Shown piece after piece: positions 45,921 to 56,999 of a DNA stretch of 64,000 bases. Numbering within the stretch: position 1 is the stretch's first letter; each line of letters opens with the position of its first letter. This DNA comes from Congeria kusceri (taxonomy: Eukaryota > Mollusca > Bivalvia > Myida > Dreissenidae), in assembly GCA_027627225.1 (NCBI GenBank), contig CM051027.1, positions 86,429,951-86,493,950 on the forward strand. Reading direction: 5' to 3'. A program made the position numbers and the translations under genes. Under the pieces are notes generated by a model. It worked only from the letters and a program-made list of their open reading frames with translations. It had not been told where the DNA came from and ran no database searches.

Positions 45921-48900
45921 ATAACAAAAGTCCCTGAGGGCCCTAGGACGCTCACCTGTAACCTTGTAACCCAATTGGAATTTGCAACACCGAAGCGTGG
46001 CTTATTTTTATCCCAGGGGCATAAGTTGAACAACCTAGAACAAACCTCTGGGCCTTGAGGTTTCAGGTAAAGTCATTTTGCTATTTAAGTCTATATAAAC
46101 CACGTGACCCTCGGGGGGGGGTGGCCAGATTTGACACCAGGGGCATAATTTCAACAATCTTCAGAGAGAACCACTACCGGTATGTAATGTTACGTACCAA
46201 ATATAGGAAAGCTGTGCGCCTTGTTGTTTCAGAGAAGATTTTTAAAGTCATTTTGCTATTTAAGTCTATATAAACTATGTGAACCCCCCGGGCGTGACCA
46301 GTTTTGACCCCAGGGGCATAATTTGAACAATATTTGTAGAGGACCACTGTACAATGTTACATACTAAATATGAAACCTCTAGGCCTTGCGGTTTCAAAGG
46401 AGAAGAATTTTAAAGTCATTTTGCTATTTAAGTCTATATTAAATATGTGACCCCTGCGGTGTGGTCATTCTTGACCCATGGGGCATAACTTGAACAATCT
46501 TTGTAGAGGACCACTATAGGATGTTAAATACCAAATACGAAACCTCTGGGCCTTGCAATTTCAGAGGAGAAGATTTTAAAAAACATTTTGCTATTTAAGT
46601 TTATATAAACCATGTGACCCCCGAGGCGTGGCCAGTTTTGACCCCAGGGGCATAATTTGAACAATCTTTGTAGAGGACCACTATACAATGTTACATACCC
46701 AATAAGAAACCTCTGGATCTTGCGGTTTCTGAGGAGATGATATTTAAAGGCATTTTGCTATTTAAGTCTATATAAATCATGTGACCCCCGGGGCGTGGCC
46801 AGTTTTGACCCCAGGGGCATAAATTGAAGAATATTTGTAGAGGACCACTATAGGATGTTACATACCAAATATGAAACCTCTGGGCCTTGCGGTTTCAGAG
46901 AAGATTTTTAACGACATTTTGCTATTTAAGTTTATATAAACCATGCAGCGTTTTTCCTCACCACTTTGGGAATGGTTCCGGTACCGGTCAAATTGGGAAA
47001 ATTAGCGTCGTTTACAGCCAAATTGGGAATTTTATCAGTTTCATTAAAAAAATGTCATAAAAGATGTAAAAAACAGGTCCTTACGTCCAATTTTTTGCGA
47101 CATATGTCATATGACGTTATCTGGTGCGTTTTAGCTCTTAAAATTAAGGCTAACAAGTTTTCAATTTTTTGTAAACGTTTAAACGATTTGAAATAAACAA
47201 AACATCACCGTTTAAACGGTATACCTCTAGTCTTTTAAAAACCAAAGCTTCGTTGTAAGAATCATGATTAAAATACATGTATATTATACATGCTTTGTTC
47301 TTGCAAAAACGGCGGGAGAATTTCCCCGTGCACGTTGTGCCTACGCGCGTCAAATGTTAAAGACCTGTAATGAGAAAGCACATGGTCAGTACACGCACGC
47401 TTTCCCCGTGACTTCGTGGTTGTCAGCAGACATTTCGCGCTCTTTAGCAAAAAACACGGGCTTTACATGGCATATATATATATACATAAACAAGACCGCT
47501 TGTGTTTACGAAACTACAACACTGAGCAGTAACACTAAATATAGGCTTTTTCAAATACGATTTCATATTACCATGATTTTTCGCAGTTTATTTTTTTGAA
47601 GTTATGAAATTTAGTGTGCATATTATAAATACGAAAGCTCATTTACTTTTGAGGTCGATAATACACTTGACGGGCGTATAAGGTTACTTGTATGTGGATA
47701 CATGCCAACGTCATTCCAATGCGAAGATCAACTGAGCGTTTCTATTGGCTTATATCGATTTTACTGCAGGTTTAAACTCCGCCTACACGGTGCTTCACGG
47801 TGATTGATTGCGGCTTAGGAATAACTGTAAATTGTTAAAATTTTCAACGAAGTGACACTCTCTCTGATCATTAACTGACTTCAAAGAGTGGGTGTACATG
47901 TTTCTCGAGTGAAAAACGGTCATTGTGACGTCAAAGATTAGCTTTCACAGCAGGAATTGTCGCTCTGCTGCAGACAACACTGCTAATTAACTGATAAAAT
48001 ACACATGCCCCGGGCGATGTTTATAAGCGCAACACTAATTTTAGGCGCCCCGGATATGTTCCGAAGTTAAAATTTAAGCGCCCGGGCACCGGGGCGCTAA
48101 AATGGCATGGGGAAGGCCCAGCAGCTGTGCGCGGAGCTTGGGTAAAACGAAAGTAAAATACAGGAACATGGTCGATCTTTTCAGGGTCTTTTTGGATTTT
48201 TTTACTTACATTTGGGAATTTTTTAACTTCAAATTGGGAAAAATGGTCAGAAAATCGGATTGAGAATGGTACCGTTTTCCGGTACCGACTTTATATAGAG
48301 GAAAAACACTGCCATGTGACCCCGGGGCATGGCCAGTTTTAACCCCAGGGGCATAATTTGAACAATCTTTGTAGAGGAACACTATAGGATGTTACATACC
48401 AAATATGAAACCTCTGGGCCTTGTGGTTTCAGAGGAGAAGATTCTTAAAGTCATTTTGCTATATATTCTATATAAACCATGTGACCCCTGGGGCGTGGCC
48501 TGTCTTTACCCCAGGGGCATAATTTGAACAAACTTTGCAAAGGACAAAAAAGGATGTTCACACCAAATATGAATACTCTGGGCCTTGCATTTTCAGAGGA
48601 GAAGATTTGTAAAGTCATTTTGCTATATATTCTATATAAACCATGTGACCCCCAGGGCGTAGCCAGTTCTGACCCCATGGGTATAATTTGAACAATCTTT
48701 GTAGAGGACCACTATAGGATGTTACATACCCTGCGGTTTCAGAGATTTTTTAAGTTTACACTTTTTACATCTATTTTTAGCTCTGGTGACCTACATATGC
48801 AGCGGACCGGAAAGATTTGAACAACTTTGAAAGAGGTTCACCCAAGTATCATTCATGTGAAGTTTGGTGACATCTGCCAAGCGGTTTAGGAGATGTTGTT

Positions 48901-49002
48901 TGAATGAAAAGTTGACGACACACACACGCACGCACACACGCACGATGGACAACGGGCGATCTAAAAAGCTCACCATGAGCACTTTGTGCTTAGGTGAGCT
49001 AC
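45921..49002 (-). mobile_element. Helentron-like element, family D, with 170-bp tandem units
   Basis: Left end ctgagggccctaggacgctc then acctg. Right end agctcaccatgagcactttg then tgcttaggtgagct. Inside are about nine units of roughly 165-170 bp with ggggcataatttgaacaatc, tttgtagaggaccactatag, gaaacctctgggccttgcgg and cattttgctatttaagtcta. The array is interrupted by the transposon at 46946. A cacacacgcacgc run lies near 48918. Confidence 0.78.
46946..48311. mobile_element. CAG-ended DNA transposon inserted in the tandem array, 5-bp target duplication
   Basis: Ends cagcgtttttcctc and gaggaaaaacactg. Flanks ccatg on both sides (46941-46945, 48312-48316). Removing one copy restores the tandem unit (ataaaccatgtgacccc). 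1366 bp. Subterminal gggaatggttccggtaccgg and ggtaccgttttccggtaccg are mirrored. The longest internal frame (47264-47599) has no recognisable domain, so it is non-autonomous. Confidence 0.9.
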
Positions 49003-49296
49003 AAACAAATGAGTGCTGTTGATTTTAATAACTGAGGGTTATTTTTTATATATTTTTGCTATTACTTTTTCAACCATTTATATCAGCCCCTCGAAATATG
49101 GTAAATGTTAACAGACAGCCATGTTCAAAAACTCTTTTGTTAATTCATTGTCTATTCTATCAAAATATAGGGATAAAGAAACATCACAGACAAGGTTTTG
49201 GACACAATATTGCTCAAATAGTGCCTCCGTGGTTATCTGATTTGCACTGAATTAAGTTAAAATTATGAGACATCACTAACATCCCAGAATCAGGAA

Positions 49297-50515
49297 ACAA
49301 GAGGGCCATGATGGCCCAAAGTGCTCACCTGAGAACTGGTACAGATGAAGACCACACTATTGTGACCGGTTTGAAAATTAAGGTATCTGAACAATATGCA
49401 AACGGGGATGGGATCAATTTGATTTAAAACACCGGTTAGTGCAATGGGCTAACTAAAGTATGAGTTGGGAAGTGGATGTGCGGTGTTTTTGCTAATGGTT
49501 CTCAAATCATTTTTCTCGCTATTCTTACCTGACCTTTTTTCATTAAGTCAGTGACAATTTTTGCAGTTTCGGAGAACTAGTTGCAATGCGATAATTGCGA
49601 TGGCTGTGCTATAAGGTCAAGTTTGGCTATTTCTTTGATAATTTTCTGTCCAATGATGATAAATGATGTTATTACAGGCTCTGAAGCCATCTATGTTGCA
49701 TGTACAAATGACTGCATGCAAGTGTTGCAACTGTTGTAAGTGAAATTTTATCAATCAATTTTTATGGTCATGCGTAAACTGTGTAAGTTTGGTCAACATT
49801 GTTAATGTTTTTTGTCCAAACACAAGGGGCAATAACTCCGATGTTTCTTGCCCAATCATGCTTAAATTCAACTTCACCTGTAGTATTACGATCATAGACA
49901 AACTGTGCAAGATTGGTGAAGATTGGATACTGAAAAATGTCCATTTTTGCATATATTTTCACAAACAAAGGGCAATAACTCTGATGTTCCTGGTCCGATC
50001 TTGCTTCTATTCGACTTCAACTGTAATCTCATGGTAATTGACAAACTATGCAAAATTGGTGAAGATTGGATAAAAAATGAAGTCTCTATCCTAAATAATG
50101 TCCATTTTTGTATATTTTTCATAAACAAAAGGCAATTACTCCAGTGTTTGAAACACGATCTGGCCCATTATTGGCATCTGCTGAGATCTGATGGTCATAC
50201 ACACACTGAGAAAGTTTGGTTAAGATTTGATGGAAAATAAAGTCTATATGTTGGAAAAGGCATTTTTGCACTTTCTTTTGATGAAAAAGGGGTAATAACT
50301 CTAGTGTCACTGGTGTGATCTGACCCAATAACGATCCTATCCGAGATTTTATGGTCATACACAAACTGTGCTAGTTTGGTTAAGATTGGATAAAAGGTGA
50401 AGTCTCCAGCGTAAGAATGAACCCAATTGTTAACGGCACACGGACGACGCAGGCGAGGTCCCCTATACCAATAGCTCACCAAGCACTTCGAGCTCAGGTG
50501 AGCAAAAAATGTGCA
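49297..50515 (-). mobile_element. Helentron-like element, family E
   Basis: Read on the minus strand: start gctcacctgagctcgaagtg (with ggtgagct), end ctcaggtgagcactttgggc then catcatggccctcttgtttc. The GCTCACCTGAG start is complementary to CTCAGGTGAGC, followed by a GGGCCATCATGGCCC hairpin and TCTTGTTT. Inside are three or four units of about 150 bp with gggcaataactcc and acaaactgtgcaa(g/a)(a/t)ttgg. Confidence 0.82.
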
Positions 50516-50519
50516 TGTC

Positions 50520-51160
50520 ACATTAATTACTAGTCTAAATAGCACACAAGTTGTTTTTCATTTGTCTTTGCAAAATTTTTAGGCTAACATAAACATTTGC
50601 TACTGGTCACATCACATTTAATTATGGCATTAGAAATGGGTAATTTGAAGAAAAATTGATGTCTACTACCCATGGAATCAAAAATAGTGCAAATTCCACA
50701 TGCAATATTGAACCTGTAGTAAGTGTTCTTTTTCACAGATGTATTCATAGTGTTAATTGTTTTTGGACAAAATATTGTGTTTCAGAATGTATGATGCTGT
50801 CCGGTAATCTTACACAGTTAAGAACCAATTATGTAATAAACATCATATAGAAAAAGCATAGCAATTAAATTTTTACTGAACATAAACGGCAGTCTGTCCG
50901 GCGTGTAGAAACAACAAATATCTGAAATATTTAATAAAAAAACTATCTGAATCAAAACAAAAATAACGCACAATTTTTAAACAATTCCAGTGTCTGGTAA
51001 TCTTGCTAACTTTTGAAAATGACATAATTAAATGCAAAATGTAAAAGTATGGAGTCCTGTTTATGTCATAAAAACAAACTTATATATATATGGGTATATA
51101 AAAACGTTTCGATAAATCAAAGTGTTCAAGTTTTTTATCATCACTTCAGGCCTCTTTCAT
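50520..51160. other. Intergenic, nothing recognised
   Basis: AT-rich, no gene or repeat end supported. Confidence 0.45.
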
Positions 51161-51165
51161 CATCA

Positions 51166-51468
51166 TAGGGAAAGATCTAGCGCAAAATAGCAGGGTGCTG
51201 CACCCTGCTCATTTTTGGTTCCCCCCTGCTGCCCCTCTGGGCTGGTCAACACAGAAATGTTCAATATCTTTTGAAATTCAACATATTTTTGCAAATATTT
51301 AATGACAAATGAACAGACTATGCTTAAAAACCTTGATTACAAGCATTAGACTAATAAATACACTGGATTTAGCAAATTATTAGAAAATGTCAACAGACTG
51401 GTCTGGATTTCCACCCTGCTCCTTTTCAGCAGCACCCTGTACCTTTTGTGATCCTAGATCTTTCCCTA
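51166..51468 (-). mobile_element. 303-bp TIR element, second copy, perfect 6-bp target duplication
   Basis: Ends tagggaaagatctag and ctagatctttcccta. Flanked by tcatca on both sides (51160-51165, 51469-51474). It is the reverse complement of the copy at 12218 through its length (gggtgctgcaccctgctc; ggttcccccctgctgcccct; ccaccctgctccttttcagc). Confidence 0.93.
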
Positions 51469-51903
51469 TCATCAAGTAACTATACTTAGTTTTTTTTAAC
51501 GATGATGATTTTGACAGGACGTGACTATAAATTTACACCAAAAAAGCAATTTAAAACTAGTTATTTGATACAAACACAATCCAAAAAGATTGTTTTATGA
51601 ATCAAAGTGCATTTGTCTTTTCTAACGGGTTTTTGTATTTTTAAAAAAAGTGACCTTTGCGCATCCCGGGAGCTTAAAATTGACAGATTGGCGGCAAAAT
51701 TTTTTCAATCTCATCTGTATATGACATCTGTTGCAGAGCTCAGAAAGATAAATATCAAACTTTGATCAGGAAATAATACAGTTGTACATGATATATAATT
51801 ATTCTTTTTCGAAATCAGAGGATCGAAGAAATCCAGGAATTTTATTCCGATTTATGCCGACCTTGGTCGGTGTTTACAATTCATGTATACTTAATTAGAA
51901 TCA

Positions 51904-52163
51904 GCCGGGTCCGGCTAGCTCAGTTGGTAGAGCGCTAGACAGTCAATCCGAGGATCGTGAGTTCGAAACCCAGCCCGGCCACATAACTTGTGTAGGGATT
52001 GTTAATAAAATTATTTCTATGGCCATTCTCCCCCTACCTCTGATTCAAGTAGGGCAGTTGTCAGTTACTAAGCTTGCCCAGGAAAAGTGTGAGTAGGTTA
52101 ACTGACCGCCGCGATATGACTGAAATACTGTTCAAAACGACGAAAAAACCCAACAAAACAAAA
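51904..52163 (+). mobile_element. tRNA-headed SINE, full length
   Basis: Begins gccgggtccggctagctcag then ttggtagagcg (box A) and has box B gagttcgaaaccc, so it keeps a pol III promoter. A conserved central part follows (ggccattctccccctacctc; gtagggcagttgtcagttac; gatatgactgaaatactgtt), then an A-rich tail. Perfect 12-bp target duplications taattagaatca flank it (51892-51903, 52164-52175). Acceptor and T-stem pairing is poor, so the head is not a functional tRNA. A V-SINE/RUDI-type molluscan SINE is likely from memory. Confidence 0.93.
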
Positions 52164-52344
52164 TAATTAGAATCATTCAATCAGTAAATATAACGACAAA
52201 AACTATTATAGTAAGTTTATGTACATATTTACATTTGTTTGGCTCCAATAATTTAGTTTGAAATGTAATTTTATTGTAAACGTCAGTAAATAAAACAAAC
52301 CATCTTCCAAAAATGCCTAACTGTATAGTGCACGAGATTAATGG

Positions 52345-55300
52345 ATGTGCGAGATTACCAGACTCGCCGGGACCGAAAAGGCACACAAGGCAGGTTGGTT
52401 GGGTATGTGGATAAATCAACAAGGTAGAGAACTGTACAAAACGTTTAATTTCGCGGAGGGGGAGGAAGATGACCCCGACGTTATCCTTCAGAAAATAGAA
52501 GAGTATGTGAGACCCCGTCAAAATAAACGTGTCTCAAGATATCGTGCCCACCAGAGAAAGCAACTCGACGGTGAGACATTTGATAATTTTGTGAAAGATC
52601 TCAGACTCTTAATGATGGACTGTGAGTACACAAATGCAGATGACATGCTCGTGGATCTTATCATAAATGGTGTGAAACACTCAAAAGTGCAAGAACGCTT
52701 GTTAGACCAGGGGCAAAGCCTAACGTTGAACAAAGCGATTGAAATCGGGCAACAATATGAGTTATCACAATCTCAAATGAAGCTAATGCGTGGTGAAGAA
52801 GTCTTTTCAATCAATCAGAGGCATGCACCAATCAAACAGAAGCGGAACAGTACATCAAAACCTACAAAACAGCAAAACAGTTTTGAAAAACAAGGTACAC
52901 AGGGTGCAAAATGCAACAAGTGCGGCCGATCCCATGAACAGGGCAAGTGTCCGGCATTCGGATCAATTTGCAATTTTTGTCAGAAGAAAAATCACTGGGC
53001 GAAGATGTGCAGGCAAAAACAAAAGGGTGATGTACACATTTTGCACGAAGATGATAGTGACGTCAGTGACAATGAACTTCTGTGCATTAACGCTACACAG
53101 CCTATACATCAAATTAACAAATGTAGTGACAAGTGGCTTGTGAATCTCGAAGTAAATGGAACTACGGTACCATTTCGTATTGACACTGGGGCTAAGTGCA
53201 ACATCGTGGTTAAATCAGCGTTGGAAAAATTTCAAAATACTGCCACGCTGAACCACTCCTCAAAACTGTTAAAGTCATTTTCAAACCACAAGATCAAGCC
53301 TATTGGTGCTGCAAATTTACAGATTGCTTACCGTCACGCGGAAGTGAGTGCCAGGTTCGAAGTCGTTGATTTGTGTCAAGAGAACATTATCAGCGGGGAT
53401 ACAGCCGAGCAACTAGGCCTACTACAACGAATATTAGCTTGTGATATCGAGAACCCTTCACACCAGGAGCTAGCCCGAGATTTTCCAGACTTGGTAAGAA
53501 CATCCGGTACACAACCAGGAGAGTACAGCATTGACCTAGAAGAAAATGCAAAGGGAGTCATCCACCCACCAAGACGAATCGCTGCTTCCCTAAAACCCCG
53601 TGTCATCAAGGAACTGCAGAACATGACAGAAAGTGGATACATCACTCCTATTCATGAGCCCACGGACTGGGTGAGTTCAATGGTCGTAGCACTCAAAAAT
53701 GACAAGATCCGGATATGCATAGACCCGAAGGATCTAAATAAGTCCATTAAAAGGAAACACCACCCCATGAAGACAATAGATGATGTGATCTCCAGCATAC
53801 CAGATGCTAAAGTCTTCACTGTACTTGATGCCAAAGCTGGGTTCATGCAGATCAAACTTGACACACGTTCTTCGTTTCTCACCACATTTAATACACCGTT
53901 AGGGAGATATCGCTGGTTGCGTCTACCATATGGCATCCGGTCAGCACCAGAAATATATCAGCACATCATGGACGACATGCTTCAGGGCATTGAAGGGGCC
54001 TACGCCATTATTGACGACATCCTTATTGCAGGAAAGGATGTGGAGCATCACGATAGAATCTTCAAGCAAGTTGTCACACGAGCAACTGAGTATAACCTGA
54101 AACTGAACTACGACAAGTGCAGAATTAGACAGTCCCGGGTTCAATACATGGGCCATGTGCTCACGGACTCAGGATTAGAAGCAGATCCAACAAAGATTGA
54201 CGCAATCACCAAGATGCCTGCCCCACAAGATCGTGAAGGTGTGAGAAGATTCCTTGGATTAGTACAGTACCTAGGGAAATTCATACCCAACCTGAGCCAA
54301 GAAGATGCGCCTCTCAGGAGCCTCCTGAAAACTGATATTGAGTTCCAGTGGAATCAAGAACAAGAAAACAGTTTTAAAAAACTGAAACAACTCTGCAGCT
54401 CACCACCAGTCCTAGGATACTATGACGTCGCCAAAGACGTTGAAATTGAATGCGATGCAAGCAGGGATGGACTTGGGGCAGTCATTCTTCAGGAGGGAAA
54501 AGTGATAGCCTATGCTTCGCGTTCATTAACAGAGACAGAAAAACGCTATGCTCAGCTAGAAAAGGAAATGCTCTCAATTGTGTTCAGCGTCAGTAAATTT
54601 CACTGCTATGTATTTGGGAAGAAAGTAAACGTGTTTAATGATCACAAACCCCTTGCACAAATTTTCCAAAAACCACTGTTATCAGCACCGATGCGTTTAC
54701 AGAAGATGATGTTGAGACTTCAATGGTATGATCTGCACATCCACTACAGGAAAGGCAAGGAAATGTTTATTTCTGACACACTTTCACGTGCTTATCTGCC
54801 TACAAGTAATACTACGGGTACAGCTGAAAATGAATTTGCCGATGAATCACTGAACATGGTCTCTGTCAGTGAATCGAAATACGCAGAGCTTCAAGACAAC
54901 ACACAAGCAGAGCTCTCGACCTTGAAGGAAGTCATTAAGAACGGGTGGCCAGACTCGAAAAACGAGACACCAATCGAAGTTCGACCGTACTGGGACTCGC
55001 GTGATCAACTCGCAACTTCTGATGGCATCATATACAAAGGCCTAAGAATTGTTATTCCTCCAAGCCTGCGACCAGAGATGTTAAAACTGATACACAAGTC
55101 ACATCTGGGGATAGTAAAATGCAAACAAAGGGCTAGGGAAGTAATGTTTTGGCCTGGAATGAATGCCGACATCGAGTTAAAGGTGAAAGATTGTAGTCTA
55201 TGTGCAGAGCATCAAAACCAACAACCATCAGAACCGCTGAAACCCACCATGACACCAGAGCTGCCATACTATATGGTTGGGTGCGACCTGTTTGAATTCC

Positions 55301-55956
55301 AGGGCAAGAAATATGTTCTCACTGTTGATTATTACTCAAAATTCATTGATGTTGTTGAACTAACCGATGAGTCAACGACGTCAGTTGTTGATGCCCTAAA
55401 ATCCATATTCTCATGGCATGGAATCCCAAAACGACTAAGGACTGACAATGGACCTCAATTCAGTTCTGCTGAATTCAAAGATTTCTGTACAATCTTCCAG
55501 ATCGATCATGAAACATCAAGCCCGCATTTTCAGAGCTCAAACGGGGAAGCTGAACGTGCAATCCAAACCGTGAAGAAAATGTGGAAGAAGAATAATGAAA
55601 AACACATTGCGTTACTAGATTATAGAACAACGCCATTAACCAACGTGAATTTGTCCCCAGCCCAACTCCTTATGGGGAGACGACCGAGGAATTGCCTGCC
55701 AACATCGTATGAACTTTTAAAACCACATTTTCACAGTTCACAAACAGTGAAGAGACAATTTGATGCAAAGAAACAATCACAGAAGTTCTATCATGACAAA
55801 AGAAAAGGAGCCAAAGACCTCAGTCCTTTACAAGAAGGAACACAAGTGAGGATAACGGATGGAACCAAAAAATGGACTCGTGGGGAAGTGGTTGAGAGAT
55901 ACAACAAACCACGCTCATATGTCGTGCGGACTGAGAATGGACGACTACCGTCGTAA
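52345..55956 (+). CDS. gag-pol: Ty3/Gypsy retrotransposon gag-pol polyprotein (5'-truncated, tail frameshifted)
   Basis: One frame of 1203 codons holds gag and pol without internal stops. Gag residues 1-190 are a partial capsid-like region; zinc knuckles are C190-x2-C-x3-H-x4-C202 and C209-x2-C-x4-H-x4-C222. Protease: DTGA at 280-283. Reverse transcriptase: D495 in VLDAKAGF, LPYG, and IIDD at 555-558. RNase H: D704 in ECDAS. Integrase: H917-x2-H920 and C950-x2-C953, then D981, D1034 (TDNG) and E1070 (exact DD35E spacing). The start of gag looks short for the family and no 5' LTR is found upstream, so the copy is 5'-truncated. The frame ends at TAA 55954-55956 inside the integrase tail; similar tail sequence continues in another frame to 56179. 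All active-site residues are present, but the copy is probably inactive. Confidence 0.95.
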   Translation: MCEITRLAGTEKAHKAGWLGMWINQQGRELYKTFNFAEGEEDDPDVILQKIEEYVRPRQNKRVSRYRAHQRKQLDGETFDNFVKDLRLLMMDCEYTNADDMLVDLIINGVKHSKVQERLLDQGQSLTLNKAIEIGQQYELSQSQMKLMRGEEVFSINQRHAPIKQKRNSTSKPTKQQNSFEKQGTQGAKCNKCGRSHEQGKCPAFGSICNFCQKKNHWAKMCRQKQKGDVHILHEDDSDVSDNELLCINATQPIHQINKCSDKWLVNLEVNGTTVPFRIDTGAKCNIVVKSALEKFQNTATLNHSSKLLKSFSNHKIKPIGAANLQIAYRHAEVSARFEVVDLCQENIISGDTAEQLGLLQRILACDIENPSHQELARDFPDLVRTSGTQPGEYSIDLEENAKGVIHPPRRIAASLKPRVIKELQNMTESGYITPIHEPTDWVSSMVVALKNDKIRICIDPKDLNKSIKRKHHPMKTIDDVISSIPDAKVFTVLDAKAGFMQIKLDTRSSFLTTFNTPLGRYRWLRLPYGIRSAPEIYQHIMDDMLQGIEGAYAIIDDILIAGKDVEHHDRIFKQVVTRATEYNLKLNYDKCRIRQSRVQYMGHVLTDSGLEADPTKIDAITKMPAPQDREGVRRFLGLVQYLGKFIPNLSQEDAPLRSLLKTDIEFQWNQEQENSFKKLKQLCSSPPVLGYYDVAKDVEIECDASRDGLGAVILQEGKVIAYASRSLTETEKRYAQLEKEMLSIVFSVSKFHCYVFGKKVNVFNDHKPLAQIFQKPLLSAPMRLQKMMLRLQWYDLHIHYRKGKEMFISDTLSRAYLPTSNTTGTAENEFADESLNMVSVSESKYAELQDNTQAELSTLKEVIKNGWPDSKNETPIEVRPYWDSRDQLATSDGIIYKGLRIVIPPSLRPEMLKLIHKSHLGIVKCKQRAREVMFWPGMNADIELKVKDCSLCAEHQNQQPSEPLKPTMTPELPYYMVGCDLFEFQGKKYVLTVDYYSKFIDVVELTDESTTSVVDALKSIFSWHGIPKRLRTDNGPQFSSAEFKDFCTIFQIDHETSSPHFQSSNGEAERAIQTVKKMWKKNNEKHIALLDYRTTPLTNVNLSPAQLLMGRRPRNCLPTSYELLKPHFHSSQTVKRQFDAKKQSQKFYHDKRKGAKDLSPLQEGTQVRITDGTKKWTRGEVVERYNKPRSYVVRTENGRLPS

Positions 55957-56179
55957 CAGAAAGCACCTTCGCATCACAACAGAGGCAAACAGGTCGTGGA
56001 TGCCCCCAGATGACTCCCCAATCATCGAAGTCCCTGATGCTCTCCAGCCTGATGCCCCACCATCTGCTACTCCAGAGGCACCAGACACTACCATGGAACC
56101 ACAGCAGCTGAGACAAGCCAACACCTACGTAACACGGTCTGGCAGAGTTGTAGTCAAACCAATGAGACTTGACCTATAG
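55935..56179 (+). pseudogene. Frameshifted C-terminal tail of the Gypsy pol
   Basis: After the main frame stops, a second frame continues the basic integrase tail (RRNRKHLR), then a Pro/Asp/Ala-rich stretch and TRSGRVVVKPMRLDL before TAG at 56177-56179. The R-T/S-G-R-x-x-K/R-P-x-R-L ending is common at the C-terminus of animal Gypsy polyproteins. A small deletion near 55935-55945 probably shifted the frame. Confidence 0.8.
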
Positions 56180-56452
56180 ACTCGTGTGCATTTCATGAAC
56201 ATACTAGACTAAGAGACTCGTGTTTGTGAAAACTATTGTGCATCACATTTATTAATGACACTGCTTTTCTTTAATAGTTTGTGTTACTTTTTATCAAGTG
56301 AGGCTCTATGTTTTTTTTTGAATTAAGACACTATTGGATTACCGCAATTTGATATTTTCCAGTTATTCTCTAGTCATTTAAGTGAGAGCAGTTTTAATTT
56401 ATCTCTAGTCATAATTTTTAAATATTGTGCATTTTATTATTGATTATTTCTT

Positions 56453-56780
56453 GAAAGAAGGGGAGATGTGACATATTTAGTTGAATGTAACCGGTTGCTA
56501 TTATGACGACAAATACTTTTGTTATGCGACAGAATAAATGTCAGCCGCCACAATTGTTGCTTGATTTTACAACTACTGTACATTTTCTAATCCACAGCCT
56601 CTGGGGTCACTGAAACTGGTTCTACTCACAATTTAGCACCAAAAGAAGGGCATATAAAACGAGACTCCGAACACAACATTTACCTAAGTAATTATAAGTT
56701 TATTTGTTGCAAGAAAGCATGCACAATGATCAGTTAGAACAACTATGCGCACAAATGAGTCGCCAATAACTCAAGGCTCA
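56453..56780 (+). mobile_element. Polypurine tract and 3' LTR of the Gypsy element
   Basis: The purine tract gaaagaaggggaga (56453-56466) is followed directly by TGTGACATATTTAG at 56467, a typical LTR start (TG). Downstream are aataaa (56533) and a TATA-like tataaaacgag (56651). No 5' LTR is present for comparison, so the 3' boundary near 56780 is a guess. Confidence 0.65.
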
Positions 56781-56834
56781 CAAATCTAATTGTGAATATG
56801 AGTTGAGACTTCCGAGTTATGTTTGTTGGACTGG

Positions 56835-56965
56835 TGGGGAACGAGCTGACCAAAAAGGGTACGAGTTAACCAAAAAGGATATGGGTTAACTCTTAAAGGT
56901 ACGAGTTGACCAGAAATAGGGTACGACTTGACCAAGAGTTGACTAGGGTACGAGTTGCCTGCAAT
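56835..56965 (+). repeat. Degenerate short tandem repeat
   Basis: ggtacgagtt(g/a)accaaaaa-type units of about 20-25 bp recur five or six times just after the presumed LTR. Non-coding on either strand apart from repeat-derived frames. Confidence 0.7.
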
Positions 56966-56999
56966 TTTACCGCCACTTTTCCTGTTCTGGTTAAAATTT

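Noticed and set aside
47264..47599. 111-codon frame as a transposase
   Set aside because: No recognisable motif; it lies inside a short non-autonomous element.
51904..51982. Possible functional tRNA gene
   Set aside because: Acceptor and T stems do not pair properly, and the segment is the head of a SINE with target duplications.
53376..54156. Minus-strand frames across the retrotransposon
   Set aside because: Antisense shadows of the gag-pol frame.
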